Assembly: GCA_039555135.1 (NCBI GenBank)
Contig: CP114179.1
Span: 1,054,001-1,118,000, forward strand
Length of the DNA stretch: 64,000 nucleotides
From: Phycisphaeraceae bacterium D3-23
GTDB taxonomy: Bacteria; Planctomycetota; Phycisphaerae; Phycisphaerales; Phycisphaeraceae
Reading direction: 5' to 3'
Made by a program: the position numbers and the translations under genes. Shown piece after piece: positions 1 through 12,332 of the stretch. The notes under the pieces were generated by a model. It had not been told where the DNA came from and made no database searches. It was given only the letters and a program-made list of their open reading frames with translations. Each line of letters opens with the position of its first letter. The first letter of the stretch is position 1.

Positions 1-775
1 CCCCGTCGGGCGAGAACGCGAGATCGAGCACATCACCCTCGTGGCTGTCGAGGGTGCGCAGCAGACCGCCCGATTGCGCATCGAACAGTCGCACATGGTC
101 GTCCCGGCTACCCGTCGCGATCACTGCGCCGTCGGGCGAAAGCTCAAGCGCCGGCACCTGCTCATCATGCGGCGTGATGTCGTAGACCACCGACCCGTCG
201 TCCAGGTCCCACGCGATCAGCCGGCGGTCGTCGCCGGCCGAGTACATCCGCCGCTGGTCGGGCGCGACCGCGATCGCGTGGACATCGTTGGTGTGCCCGC
301 CCGGCTCGAACACGTGCTGCTGCTGCAGGTCGGCGTCCCAGCGGACGATACGGTTGTCGCCCCCGCCGGTGACGATCGACGCGTCGTCGAGGAAGGCGAT
401 GGCGAAGGCCCAGTCGTCGTGCGCCGCGAGCCGGGTGGCCGACGGATGCTCGGGGTCCTGCGCGTGCGCTAAGAGAAGCGCCAACTCGATCCGCATCACC
501 CCGCCATCGCCCGCCCCCAGCGCGAGGTAGGCGCTGTCGTCACTGAACGCCAGCGCGTGTACCGCATAGGTATAGACCGGCCGACCGATCAGGTCGGACG
601 CTACCTCATCCCGCGCGGGCCCACCCTGCAACCCCTGCGTCGGCGGCTGCGGGTCGCTGGAATCGACATGCGAAGACCGCCCCAACGACCCGGGCCAGAC
701 AAAGACACCCAGCAACAGCAACGCAACTCCCAACGCGATGGAAAGTACGATCATGATACGGGTGCGTGGTTTCAT
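1..775 (-). CDS. WD40-repeat protein with N-terminal membrane anchor (partial, runs off left edge)
   Basis: The frame opens at an ATG at 775 and stays open to base 1, giving about 258 codons without a stop, so the C-terminus lies outside the window. Residues 8-26 form one hydrophobic segment (IMIVLSIALGVALLLLGVF), so the protein is probably anchored with its body outside the cytoplasm. From about residue 75 it shows repeated WD40-type blades: ALAFSDDSAYLALGAGDG, IAVAPDQRRMYSAGDDRR followed by LIAWDLDDG, and LELSPDGAVIATGSRDD followed by VRLFD. These are typical of beta-propeller scaffolds; the partner cannot be deduced. Blade pattern is clear, exact role unknown. Confidence 0.85.
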   Translation of the reverse strand, partial: MKPRTRIMIVLSIALGVALLLLGVFVWPGSLGRSSHVDSSDPQPPTQGLQGGPARDEVASDLIGRPVYTYAVHALAFSDDSAYLALGAGDGGVMRIELALLLAHAQDPEHPSATRLAAHDDWAFAIAFLDDASIVTGGGDNRIVRWDADLQQQHVFEPGGHTNDVHAIAVAPDQRRMYSAGDDRRLIAWDLDDGSVVYDITPHDEQVPALELSPDGAVIATGSRDDHVRLFDAQSGGLLRTLDSHEGDVLDLAFSPDG

Positions 776-910
776 GGCGAACTTGTTCCGAGCCATCGAG
801 GACCCAGATCACGGCTTTAGGGAGATTAGTCGGAATACGTTGCAGTCGTCGAAAGATACGTCCCCGCATTGTACGGAAGCGCGTGGCGTTTCCGCAGCGC
901 TAATAGAAAC

Positions 911-954
911 TGGGTCTAAAAACAACAGCCCCGCCGGGTGACCGGCGGGGCTGT
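911..954 (-). terminator. Rho-independent terminator of the RRM protein gene
   Basis: A 13-bp perfect stem (ACAGCCCCGCCGG at 925-937 against 942-954) with a GTGA loop is followed, on the minus strand, by a T-rich run (TTGTTTTTAG). It sits about 70 bp after the stop of the gene at 1022-1342. Confidence 0.85.
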
Positions 955-1021
955 GTTCGATTCATCGTTTGGCAATCACGCGCATCGTTTCCGGTGGGCG
1001 TGCTTGTCTAGCGGGTTGGGT

Positions 1022-1342
<321 letters not shown>

Positions 1343-1862
1343 CGCGAAGCTCCTGGGTTTTCGAGGCGGATCGTTGGGCTACCGGGGAGGCCAGGAGAGG
1401 CCGGGGACCTGGGGCTTCGCGAACGTCTCAGTCAAGTGTCGCCACGCGACAGTGCGTGGCTGCTGGGCGAAAATTATACCCGGACAGGCCCGGGCCTGCC
1501 AAGCCGGTCGGGTGGGGAACGCCCGCCGCGTGGCGTCTTGATGGGATTTAGTGGCCCAAAAGGGCCTTGGCGGGCTTTCGTCGCCGGTCACAAGGCCCGA
1601 GGGGGTCGCGTCTTCGGACTCGGCCCGCGTTTCGGGAGGCCCGTCTCGGCACGGGCTGGGGCAGGCGGGGTGAGTGGGATACGCGTGAGAGTCTGGGCAA
1701 GATGCGGCCGCCGCGCATGGCTGCGCGTGTGCCCGCAGGGTCCACTGCAATAACCCGCCGCGATTTTCGTTGGCCTGATGTCAATCGCTGCGTAAGATTG
1801 ATACATCGAACGCGGGTGGGACTTCGTTCGTTTTTCCCTCCACTTTGTATTGGGGTTACCAC
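1343..1862. other. Intergenic region with divergent promoters
   Basis: No convincing gene. It must hold the promoter and leader of the RRM gene (leftward) and the promoter of the haloperoxidase-like gene (rightward). For the latter a TTGGCC (1770-1775) and TAAGAT (1793-1798) pair with 17-bp spacing is a candidate. The first half of this promoter overlaps a dyad, GATT-N17-AATC at 1762-1786, that recurs at 53702-53726. Confidence 0.45.
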
Positions 1863-3303
1863 ATGAATCGTCTCCGCTACCTCGTGGCCGCGCATGCGCT
1901 GGCCGGGCTCGGCCTGTTGGGTGTCTCGTCCGACGAGGCCCGGGCCGACGAAGTCCTCGACTGGAATCAGTTCGCCAGCGAGATGATCGTCGCCAACGAA
2001 ACGGTACAGAACCCGGGCATGGCGACGCGCTCGCTGGCGATGATGAACCTCGCGATCTACGACAGCATCGCCACCACCGGCGGGACACAGTCGTTCTATA
2101 CCTACGACACGTCCATCACCAACCTTGCCAACAACGCCTCGGGTCAGGCCGCCGCGATCCAGGCCGCGTACACGATCCTCAGCGCGACCTACGGCGACCA
2201 ACAATCTGCGCTCGACACCTACCGCGCCACGAGCATGTCCGCATTGGGCACCAGCACACAGGTCACCAACGGCATGGCGCTGGGCACACAGATCGGCCAG
2301 GCCATCATCAACGAACGCGCCGGCGACGGCTACGACGCGATGGTGCAGTACACCCCCACCGGCGAAATCGGCCACTGGCAGCCCGACCCCGTCAACCCCG
2401 GGCAGGAAGCGTGGGGCCCGGGCTGGGGCAGCGTCCAGACCTTCGCGCTCCAAAACCCCGGCGCCTACGACCCCCGGCGCAAGCCCCGCGCTGGGCTCCC
2501 AGGACTACGCCGACGCCTACAACGAGGTCATGATGCTCGGCGGGGTCAACTCCGCCGCACGCACCGCCGAGCAGACCGAGGTCGGGCTGTTCTGGGCCTA
2601 CGACCGGCTGGGCATGGGCACGCCGATGGTCCTCTACAACGACATCATGCGCACCGTCGCCGTCGACCAGGGCAACACCCTCGAACAAAACGCGCAGATG
2701 TTCGCACTCGCCACCGTCGCCATGGCAGACGCCGGCGTCGTCGCCTGGGACTCCAAGTTCGAGTACGACCTCTGGCGGCCCGTCACCGGCATCCGGCAAG
2801 GCAACCTCGACGGCAACGACGACACCGTCGGCGACGAAAACTGGACACCACTTGGCGCGCCCGACGGCGAAGACATCGTCGGCTTTACGCCCCCCTTCCC
2901 CACCTACCTCTCGGGACACGCCACCTTCGGCGGCGCACTCTTCGCCACGCTCATCGAGTTCTACGGCACCGACGACATCACCTTCACCGTCTCGTCCGAA
3001 GAACTCCAATACCTCTTGGACAACCCGGACTTGATGGCCGCCTACGGGCTCGACCTCGACGACACCGAACGCACGTTCAGCTCCTTCAGCGAGGCCATGG
3101 CAGAGAACGGCCGCAGCCGTGTCTACCTCGGCATCCACTGGAACTACGACGACACCGTCGCCCAGGAAACCGGCACCCTCGTCGCCCAAGCCATCGCCAA
3201 CGGCGAGTTCATCGCGATCCCCGAGCCGACCTCGCTTGTCGCCCTACTGCTGCTGGGCCTCCCCGTCGCCGGCCGAGCGCTGGGCCGACGGCGTCGGGTG
3301 TGA
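1863..3303 (+). pseudogene. Vanadium-dependent haloperoxidase-like (PAP2 superfamily) secreted protein with PEP-CTERM tail, frameshifted
   Basis: The ATG at 1863 starts a signal peptide (ALAGLGLLGVSSDEARA) and about 200 residues of enzyme. The reading frame then changes by one base at about 2465-2490, close to a CCCCC run, and continues as ALGSQDYADAYNEV to the stop at 3303. The second part carries the whole active-site signature of vanadate haloperoxidases and acid phosphatases: K-x6-RP (KFEYDLWRP), the SGH motif in PTYLSGHATF, and SR-x5-H (SRVYLGIHW). It ends in IPEPTS, a hydrophobic helix and RRRR, a PEP-CTERM sorting signal. So one gene is split by an indel. Either it is a recent pseudogene or the assembly has a one-base error; the intact motifs on both sides favour a very recent event or an error. 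Confidence 0.85.
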
Positions 3304-3531
3304 CTACTTCCATCGGTCCTTATGGCGGTCCGCGTCGGGCTTGGGCGGGAACACCATGCCCCAGAGCCAGTTGCCCGCGAATGCGCCGACCAGGACGCCG
3401 GGGACCGCGAGCGACGCAAGCCCCTTGCCGTCGTTTGCAAAACCGAACATCAGATACCCAGCCCCCAGCCCAAGCCCGCAGCCGACGAGCCCGCCGATGA
3501 TGCCGCCGGGGTTGAGGGTGATGTTGTCCAT
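3304..3531 (-). CDS. Small hypothetical membrane protein
   Basis: A 75-residue protein with two glycine-rich hydrophobic segments (about residues 10-31 and 38-60, GIIGGLVGCGLGLGAGYLMF and LAVPGVLVGAFAGNWLWGMV) and a short charged C-terminus (PDADRHKDRWK). It converges tail to tail with the haloperoxidase-like gene, with stops adjacent. The pattern fits a two-helix inner-membrane protein. I do not recognise a family and no function can be given. Confidence 0.6.
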   Translation of the reverse strand: MDNITLNPGGIIGGLVGCGLGLGAGYLMFGFANDGKGLASLAVPGVLVGAFAGNWLWGMVFPPKPDADRHKDRWK

Positions 3532-3691
3532 CGCTTCAGGTGCCTTGCGTTGGTGGGTACACGTCGAGATATGCCACCGCGGATCCGCTATTCGGAACGA
3601 TCGGCCGTGCCCCGCGTGATGACCGCGTCCCTGCGCACGGCCGAACGTTGAAGCGGATCAACCGTGGCACATAGAGATCATCGTCTCCAAC

Positions 3692-6613
3692 TCAGCGCGT
3701 GGCGCGGCGGCAGCGGAGCAGCGCAAGCGAGCTCAGTGTAAGCAGCGCCAGCGAGCCGGGCTCGGGGATGCCGGGGATGCTCGGCGCATCACCCTGGCCC
3801 CAGTTGTCCAGGACGACTTGCAAGTCGTCGTCATCTACCCGGCCGTCGCCCGTCCAGTCACCGGCCAGTGCGTCGCCCAGCCGCACCGCGTCGCCCCAGT
3901 TCGCCAGGACGATGTCGAGGTCCGACGCGCCGACAAAGCCGTCGCCATCGAGGTCGCCCCATTGGCCGGGCACGAAGTCGCTCAGCATCACGCTGCTCGA
4001 ATAGGCGATCGCGAAGGAGCCCCAGGCCGTCTGAATTCGGCCGTCGGCGGTGGTGTTGGCGAACTGGCCGGTGACGGACGAGTCGCTGTCGAGGACCTGG
4101 ATCTCCAGATCGCGCAGCGGGACAAAGCTGTCGAGGAAGACGATGTTGAGCTCACCATCGAGCGTCGCGTCGCCGGTCACGACCAGGCGGTCGGACTCGG
4201 CGTCGGTGGTGACCAGCGCGTCGTCCTGGTACGCCATCTCGATGCGGAGCACACCGTCGGCGGCCTGCTCGTAGTCGCCGAAGATCGTGAGCACGCCGAC
4301 CTCGCCGTGGTGGGGGCGTGTGAAGCCGGGGTTGATCTCGCCGTGGTTGAGGATGTCGCCTTCGATCGGGATCAGGTCGCCGCGCAGCCGAAACCCGCTG
4401 GGCAAGGTGAGGTCCTGGCCGGCGACATGGAGCAGGCCGGGGCCGGTGATCTCGCCGAAGAGGTTGGCGGGCACGGCCGCAGGGTCGGCGAACTGCAATA
4501 GCGTGTTCTCCGAGACATGCAGCCGGCCGTGGGTGCCGTTGACGACCGTGTCGATCTCCGCCAGCGCGCCGGGGCCGAGGACGAGTTGGCCGTCGCCGTC
4601 GTCGTAGTCGAGTGTTACGATCGACAGGAAGTCCGCGACGTTGGCGGTGCCGCCCGACAGCCGGAGGGTATTGCCATTTGCTGTCTCAAAAAACGACTCG
4701 CCGCCCGACTGCTGATAGAGCCCGATCCCCAGCCCTTGGACGCGTAGCGTGCCGCCCATGACGTGCGTTTCGTAGGTCGTGTCTGTCGGCGCGAGCAGGA
4801 CACCGTCGCCGAGGTCGACGTACCCGCCGTCGTAGACGGTGAGCTGCTGGGCCTCGATCTGGTCGTCGGCGATGAGCCGGCCGTAGACCTCGGTGCCGTG
4901 CGGGATGACGCCGCGGCCGTGGACCTCGCGGTCGGCGGCGATCGTCAGGCGATCGCCGGTACGGAGCACGATGCCGTCGTCGACAAACGTGTCGAAGGCC
5001 GTGTGCAGGTCGACCCCCGGCGCGACGACAAGCAGACTGTTTTCGTCGAGCACGAACGTCGCGTTCTGCGCGTTGTGGAACGGCTGGGCGTTGCGGATCG
5101 AAAAGTCGATGATGGCGCCCTCGGCGTAGATCGTGCGGGCCTGATCCGCAAGGTCGATGACGGACCGACCGCCGTGCGAGGGGTGCGGGCCGACCGCATC
5201 GAGCCGGCCTTCGATCACCAGGTCTGCGGTCTCGGGGGTGACGCCGCCGTGCACCTCGCTGCCGATGAAGCGGTAGGTGGAGCCGCTGCGGACATCGAGC
5301 TCGCCCACACGGACATGCGCCCCGCCATGCTGGATCAGCGCCAGGGTGTTGGCGGTCCCCATAAAGTCGGCTTCGACCACACCGCCCATGAAGCGGGTCT
5401 GTGATCCGGTGGCCACCGACATCGCTCCGATCCGGCTGGTGCCGCCCTCCTGGATAAAGTCGAACTTGAACGTGGGAGTCAACCGGTCCGCCTCGAAGAG
5501 GCCATCGACGACGCGCATCACGGTCTGGTGGCTGCCGATGAACGACACCTCGCCGTTGACGCGCAGCGTGCCGCCGTCGAGGTCGAACTGCGAGACCACG
5601 CCCGACTGCCCGGTGAACTGGAGCCGGCGCATCTCCGCGAGCCCGCCGAAGACCCCCATCTCCTCGCCGTTGAGACCGAACAGGCCGAAACGCCCCATAT
5701 CCACGTGGCCCCCGGCGTTGACCTGGAACGTCTCGCTCCTGAACGTCGCGCCGCTATAGAACCGTTCGCCCGCGTAGCCGTCGACAACGAGCCCGTCGGT
5801 GAAGTCGTAGTTGTTCGCGCCGATCAGCACACGCTCGTCCGCGTCGACCTGGATCGCGGTACCCACGGTGTGCAGCACGCCGCCGTTGAGCTCGACATCC
5901 AAAAAGTGGTTCAGCAAATCCATCCCCGGCTCGACCTGCACGAGCGAACCCGCGCCCACCACCAGCGACCCGTTGTGCGCATTCGCGATGCTCTGCGTCC
6001 CGAACGACACCCAGGAGCCCGCGCCCGTCGTGACCGTCGACTGGCTGCTATCCAAATCCAGCACCGCGTACTCCGAGTTGCTCGGCGACGCGAAAAACAT
6101 CTCACGCTCAACGTGGAACGACCCGCCCGTCAGCAGGTAACGCGACTCGAAGTTCGCGTCATGCCCACCCGCCGACAGCGCGCCGATCCACACGTCACCG
6201 CCGCTCTGCTCAAACCGCGCGCTAAAACGCATCCGCAAAAACTCGGCCTCAAACGAACCCCCCGAAATCGCATACACGCTCGCATCACCCGGCGCAGGCG
6301 ATGACATCGTCATGTCCCCACGCACCACAAACGAACCGCCGGTCTGCGTCACCGACCCGCGCTCCCGGCTCGAACTGTCGCCCAACGAGAACCGCTGGAT
6401 GTCCACCGACCCTGACGAGAGCATCGCTACACGGTAGTCCCAGATCTGAACAAAGTTGTTGCCCATATCAGGAACCTGGCCCAGGCTCCACGCATTGGCC
6501 TGCATCCAATCCGTCGGCGTGTTCGCCGGGCCAAGAAACACATTGTTCTGCGCAAACGCCGAAGTCGTAAGACCCAGCGACGCGGCAAGCAAAAGACGAG
6601 TAACTAAAAGCAT
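3692..6613 (-). CDS. Large secreted autotransporter-like repeat protein with dockerin-like module and PEP-CTERM signal
   Basis: The start is set at the ATG at 6613 because it begins a good signal peptide (MLLVTRLLLAASLGLTTSAFAQ) after an AGGGGGA ribosome-binding site; 973 residues follow. The body is built of irregular repeats rich in Gly, Val, Asp and Phe (for example GGSFEAEFLRMRF, GGTLRVNGEVSF, GGTSRIGAMSV), as in beta-helical surface proteins. Near residues 884-945 are two EF-hand-like loops (GDLDGDGFVGASDLD and GDWTGDGRVDDDDLQ), each followed by a VVL/IVLANWG-type helix, the arrangement of a type I dockerin. The protein ends in IPEPGSLALLTLSSLALLRCRR, a PEP-CTERM tail. Likely exported, calcium-binding and membrane-sorted. 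The ligand is unknown, and no exosortase is in the window. Confidence 0.88.
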   Translation of the reverse strand: MLLVTRLLLAASLGLTTSAFAQNNVFLGPANTPTDWMQANAWSLGQVPDMGNNFVQIWDYRVAMLSSGSVDIQRFSLGDSSSRERGSVTQTGGSFVVRGDMTMSSPAPGDASVYAISGGSFEAEFLRMRFSARFEQSGGDVWIGALSAGGHDANFESRYLLTGGSFHVEREMFFASPSNSEYAVLDLDSSQSTVTTGAGSWVSFGTQSIANAHNGSLVVGAGSLVQVEPGMDLLNHFLDVELNGGVLHTVGTAIQVDADERVLIGANNYDFTDGLVVDGYAGERFYSGATFRSETFQVNAGGHVDMGRFGLFGLNGEEMGVFGGLAEMRRLQFTGQSGVVSQFDLDGGTLRVNGEVSFIGSHQTVMRVVDGLFEADRLTPTFKFDFIQEGGTSRIGAMSVATGSQTRFMGGVVEADFMGTANTLALIQHGGAHVRVGELDVRSGSTYRFIGSEVHGGVTPETADLVIEGRLDAVGPHPSHGGRSVIDLADQARTIYAEGAIIDFSIRNAQPFHNAQNATFVLDENSLLVVAPGVDLHTAFDTFVDDGIVLRTGDRLTIAADREVHGRGVIPHGTEVYGRLIADDQIEAQQLTVYDGGYVDLGDGVLLAPTDTTYETHVMGGTLRVQGLGIGLYQQSGGESFFETANGNTLRLSGGTANVADFLSIVTLDYDDGDGQLVLGPGALAEIDTVVNGTHGRLHVSENTLLQFADPAAVPANLFGEITGPGLLHVAGQDLTLPSGFRLRGDLIPIEGDILNHGEINPGFTRPHHGEVGVLTIFGDYEQAADGVLRIEMAYQDDALVTTDAESDRLVVTGDATLDGELNIVFLDSFVPLRDLEIQVLDSDSSVTGQFANTTADGRIQTAWGSFAIAYSSSVMLSDFVPGQWGDLDGDGFVGASDLDIVLANWGDAVRLGDALAGDWTGDGRVDDDDLQVVLDNWGQGDAPSIPGIPEPGSLALLTLSSLALLRCRRATR

Positions 6614-7305
6614 AGGTCCCCCTGGGTTGGGCAAATGAATACAACGATTGTAGTAACCCACAATCGATCTTCCAACCCCCACTCACAAAAACACGCCTCA
6701 CGCCGACCCGCCCCTCTCATGCCCCATCCCCGCATCATCCGTGAATCACAAGCACGAAGCACCCGCGCCCACGACCGCAGATTCCCCGACACCATCCTCG
6801 ACCCCACCCGCCCAACCACCCGCGCGACTTCATCCGCATCCCGCCCCCTTCAACAACAACCGCCCCGCCGCCCCCTCAAGCCCATCCATCGATGCCGCAT
6901 CGAGCTCGTCCATACCCCCGGCCGACAAACCACGCCTATGCGCCGATCGCTGCAAACACCTAACAATCAATACATATGCACACCACACCTACCCGCCATC
7001 TGTGCGCACAACCCATGTTTCGCGGGTAACGCCCACAGTTACCTCATCGCCACAACTGACAGGCATGATCCTCGCCTACCACCCGGCCCCCGCCGCCTGC
7101 CTCAACAAAGCAAACCTCCCCCCATGCCCACAACGTTGCCGCAGGCAATGCTGCGGGATCACCACGTCCCCCCCCCGGTCACGCGAATCCTGGCACGCCT
7201 ACCGTAAAACCCGCGAAGCAGCGATCGGATTTGAGCACCATGCCATAGACTGAACCTTGTGAACTGGCAAAATGATCGCAGTCTCTCTCGTGATGGAATC
7301 AAAAA
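6614..7305. other. Long C-rich, G-poor intergenic stretch without a gene
   Basis: From about 6640 to 7190 the plus strand is full of CCC, CACC and CAAC runs and poor in G. Open frames here are only Pro/Arg/Thr-rich artefacts of that bias. No RNA gene or hairpin stands out. The right end must carry the promoter of the gene at 7306; the left end carries that of the gene at 3692-6613. Confidence 0.5.
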
Positions 7306-8577
7306 ATGACCGCCGTCGGCTACCCAGACATCACCGAGATTTCTCAGAACAGGAAGTACCGCATTGAGGCCCGGTCACCGGATAACGGCACCATCAATCA
7401 GCGTGACGGCAGCCCCGCCGACACCACGACGTTTGGATACACCTACGGTAGTGAGCAGCGCGGATTCCGCTACCAACTGATCGACCAGCAGAACTCGACC
7501 GTTCTCTGGGAGCGTTGGCAGGAAGTCAGGGAAGACTCGCCGCGTGAACTGTGTGTATCCAATAAGGGGTGGGCCGTGATCCGACTGCATGGCTACGCAT
7601 CCGCGGCCTTGATCGTTGTCTCGCGCGAAGGGCACGAAGCGGTTCCGGTCGCGATCGGACGCCACCACAATCAACCCACCAGCAAGGCACGGACTTTCAT
7701 CACGGACGAACATGTATCCGATACATCAGCCGGCTTGTCGTGGACAAGAGGTGCCGTCCGGTACTTCTTCGGCTGGGACAACCGCCCATACTTCTGCTAT
7801 GTCACGGGGTGGGGGCGGCGTATCGTCTTGGACCTTGAAAATGGTCGAGTGGTGAACGAATCCAAGCCCGACCCTGATCTGGCACGTGCCTGCATCGCCA
7901 CCGAGCATCGGATGGTGAATGCGTATCTCTCGCAAGTTGCGGAAGAATATGAAGATTACGATGGGAACGAGCTATTTGGTTCCAAAGAGACAAGGCAACC
8001 TTTTTGGGAACGGTGGCCGTACTTGGCCGGGCACATCGGACTGACTATACGGAATGCGTATGAAGATGCTCTGCCATATCTTCGCAAGCTGGAGCAGCGC
8101 TCGCTTCAGCAGGGATACACCCGCTGCAACGCCCTCCCCAATCGCCACGATGTGTTTATCTATTGGGTTCGGCCGCTGCTGAGCCTGGCGATGCGCCACT
8201 TGGGACAAACGCCCAAGGGATACGCATGCTGCGGATTCTTTCGGGACGACTACAGCAATAAGATCCTATTGCACATCCCGGACTGTGTGCGGTACCGCGA
8301 CGGAAAGATTGAATCGGTTAGAGCACGGATGAGTTCACGCCAAGTGCTCGATCTGCTTGGAGCACCGGATTATCTGAGAAGTTACTCAGATAGCCGGGGC
8401 GGTTCTTACGTGCGGGGAGAGCATTGGCACTATTACACCGGCACGGCCGGGAACCTTTCGGAACTGCGCATCACTTGGAAAGCCGGTAGCGACGGGTCAA
8501 AAATGGCAAGGCTTGAAATCCATCGGATGCATCGTGAAGACGTACACCGGCGGATCTATCAAGCTATGCAGATGTGA
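7306..8577 (+). CDS. Hypothetical protein with BamE/SmpA-like C-terminal region
   Basis: A 423-residue protein without signal peptide or membrane segment. The N-terminal half (about 25-190) alternates short beta-like stretches with Trp and Gly (VLWERWQEVREDSP, CVSNKGWAVIRLHGYASAALIVVSREGHE), as in propeller-like or WG-type repeats. Residues 330-415 read ARMSSRQVLDLLGAPDYLRSY followed by WHYYTGTAGNLSELRITW and resemble the BamE/SmpA-like fold (GMSREEVLALLGEPD...). No catalytic motif is evident. It stands alone, with lower GC and less biased codon use than its neighbours, which hints at a different history. Function unknown. Confidence 0.6.
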   Translation: MTAVGYPDITEISQNRKYRIEARSPDNGTINQRDGSPADTTTFGYTYGSEQRGFRYQLIDQQNSTVLWERWQEVREDSPRELCVSNKGWAVIRLHGYASAALIVVSREGHEAVPVAIGRHHNQPTSKARTFITDEHVSDTSAGLSWTRGAVRYFFGWDNRPYFCYVTGWGRRIVLDLENGRVVNESKPDPDLARACIATEHRMVNAYLSQVAEEYEDYDGNELFGSKETRQPFWERWPYLAGHIGLTIRNAYEDALPYLRKLEQRSLQQGYTRCNALPNRHDVFIYWVRPLLSLAMRHLGQTPKGYACCGFFRDDYSNKILLHIPDCVRYRDGKIESVRARMSSRQVLDLLGAPDYLRSYSDSRGGSYVRGEHWHYYTGTAGNLSELRITWKAGSDGSKMARLEIHRMHREDVHRRIYQAMQM

Positions 8578-8605
8578 TTCGTCTTCGCTCGTGAAGCCAT
8601 AAACT

Positions 8606-8628
8606 CGGCGGAGGCGGTTCACTGCCCG
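8606..8628 (+). repeat. REP-like element, copy 1
   Basis: The sequence GGCGGAGGCGGTTCACTGCC recurs, slightly changed, at 9035-9058 and inverted at 9101-9124. The copies lie on both sides of a decayed RAYT-type transposase, which is the usual arrangement of REP sequences and their transposase. Confidence 0.55.
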
Positions 8629-8684
8629 TGACTCCCCTCCGAAGAATACCCTTTACGAAACACCCCACCCCCTAGCATCCCCCC

Positions 8685-9026
8685 ATGCCCAAGCGCATCA
8701 CGAAGACCTCCGAATCACGCGACGAATCGCGCTTCGGCAAACACCGCTTCGACACTGGCAGATCGACAACCAGGCCTACTTCCTCACCGCACGCTGCACC
8801 GACCGCTTCCCCGCGTTCACGGACGAAGAAGCGAAAGACATCTTCTGGGACCGGTTCGACCACTACGCACAGAAGCACGGCTTCGTGCCTTGGGTCACGT
8901 CCCGACTACCCGCACACCCGCGTCAATATCGAACTGGAACGCGCGATCCTCCGGGCGAACGAGCTCGACGCCTGGCTGCACGGGGTGCCGTATCCGCGCT
9001 ACGCGCGGAGGAAGCAAAAGGGGTGA
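8685..9026 (+). pseudogene. Decayed REP-associated tyrosine transposase (RAYT, Y1_Tnp) remnant
   Basis: Three pieces in shifting frames together look like a shortened transposase of the Y1/RAYT kind. Frame 1 from the ATG at 8685 encodes a Lys/Arg-rich start (MPKRITKTSESRDESRFGKH). A second frame encodes HWQIDNQAYFLTARCTDRF then AFTDEEAKDIFWDRFDHYAQ, the region normally just before the HUH motif. The first frame resumes with YPHTRVNIELERAILRANEL and GVPYPRYARR, the C-terminal end. The middle, including HUH and catalytic Tyr regions, is missing. Flanking REP-like repeats support the assignment. Not functional as it stands. Confidence 0.55.
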
Positions 9027-9034
9027 GCCCCATC

Positions 9035-9124
9035 CGGCGGAGGGCGGTTTATCGCCCGTTCCTTGTTCGTTCCGTTTGTGAGGATACAAGTCGGACCCAA
9101 CGGGCGGTGAACCCGCCCTCCGCC
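9035..9124. repeat. REP-like inverted pair, copies 2 and 3
   Basis: GGCGGAGGGCGGTTTATCGC at 9036-9055 and its near-complement at 9101-9124 face each other around about 40 bp, forming a BIME-like inverted pair just after the transposase remnant and before the rRNA terminator. Confidence 0.55.
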
Positions 9125-9145
9125 TGGGCGCGGGACTCGGTACGC

Positions 9146-9183
9146 GCAAAAAACAACCCTCGCACCTTTAGGGTACGAGGGTT
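9146..9183 (-). terminator. Terminator of the 23S-5S rRNA transcript
   Basis: A stem of CAACCCTCGcACC (9154-9166) against GGTaCGAGGGTTG (9171-9183), with one internal mismatch, is followed on the minus strand by TTTTTTG. It stands 6 nt after the 5S gene. Confidence 0.88.
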
Positions 9184-9189
9184 GAAAAA

Positions 9190-9298
9190 GCCGGCGATGA
9201 CCTACTTTCCCGCAGTGGCAGTATCATCGGCGTGTTGGGCTTAACGGCCGTGTTCGGAATGGGAACGGGTGGAACACCAACACTAAGGTCACCGGCAA
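9190..9298 (-). rRNA. rrf: 5S ribosomal RNA
   Basis: Read on the minus strand, the core CCCATTCCGAACACGG is the diagnostic 5S loop. The 5' GCCGGTGACC pairs with the 3' GGTCATCGCCGGC end. Length is about 109 nt; ends are good to a few bases. It is transcribed from the same upstream promoter as the 23S gene, about 225 nt downstream of it. Confidence 0.95.
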
Positions 9299-9523
9299 AG
9301 GGGGGCGATGGCGTTTCCGCCACGCCCGCCTTGGGGAGTGATCCCCTGGCGGACAGGTGTCTTTGACTAAGATCGAACTCGGCCCTGGAGGTAAGTCCAG
9401 GATGTTCGATTCGGTCTTTGATGTGAATTGTGCAGTGACGATTCATGTGCTTGCGTTATGAGATGCTTCGTGCGACCAACAACCGTCCCGATACACGGGT
9501 GTATCGGATGCGGGTTGTGGGTC

Positions 9524-12332
<2,809 letters not shown>

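Noticed and set aside
6635-7253. Overlapping long plus-strand open frames of 170-190 codons
   Set aside because: Composition is Pro/Thr/Arg/His rich and caused by the C-rich DNA; no start signals or domain pattern.
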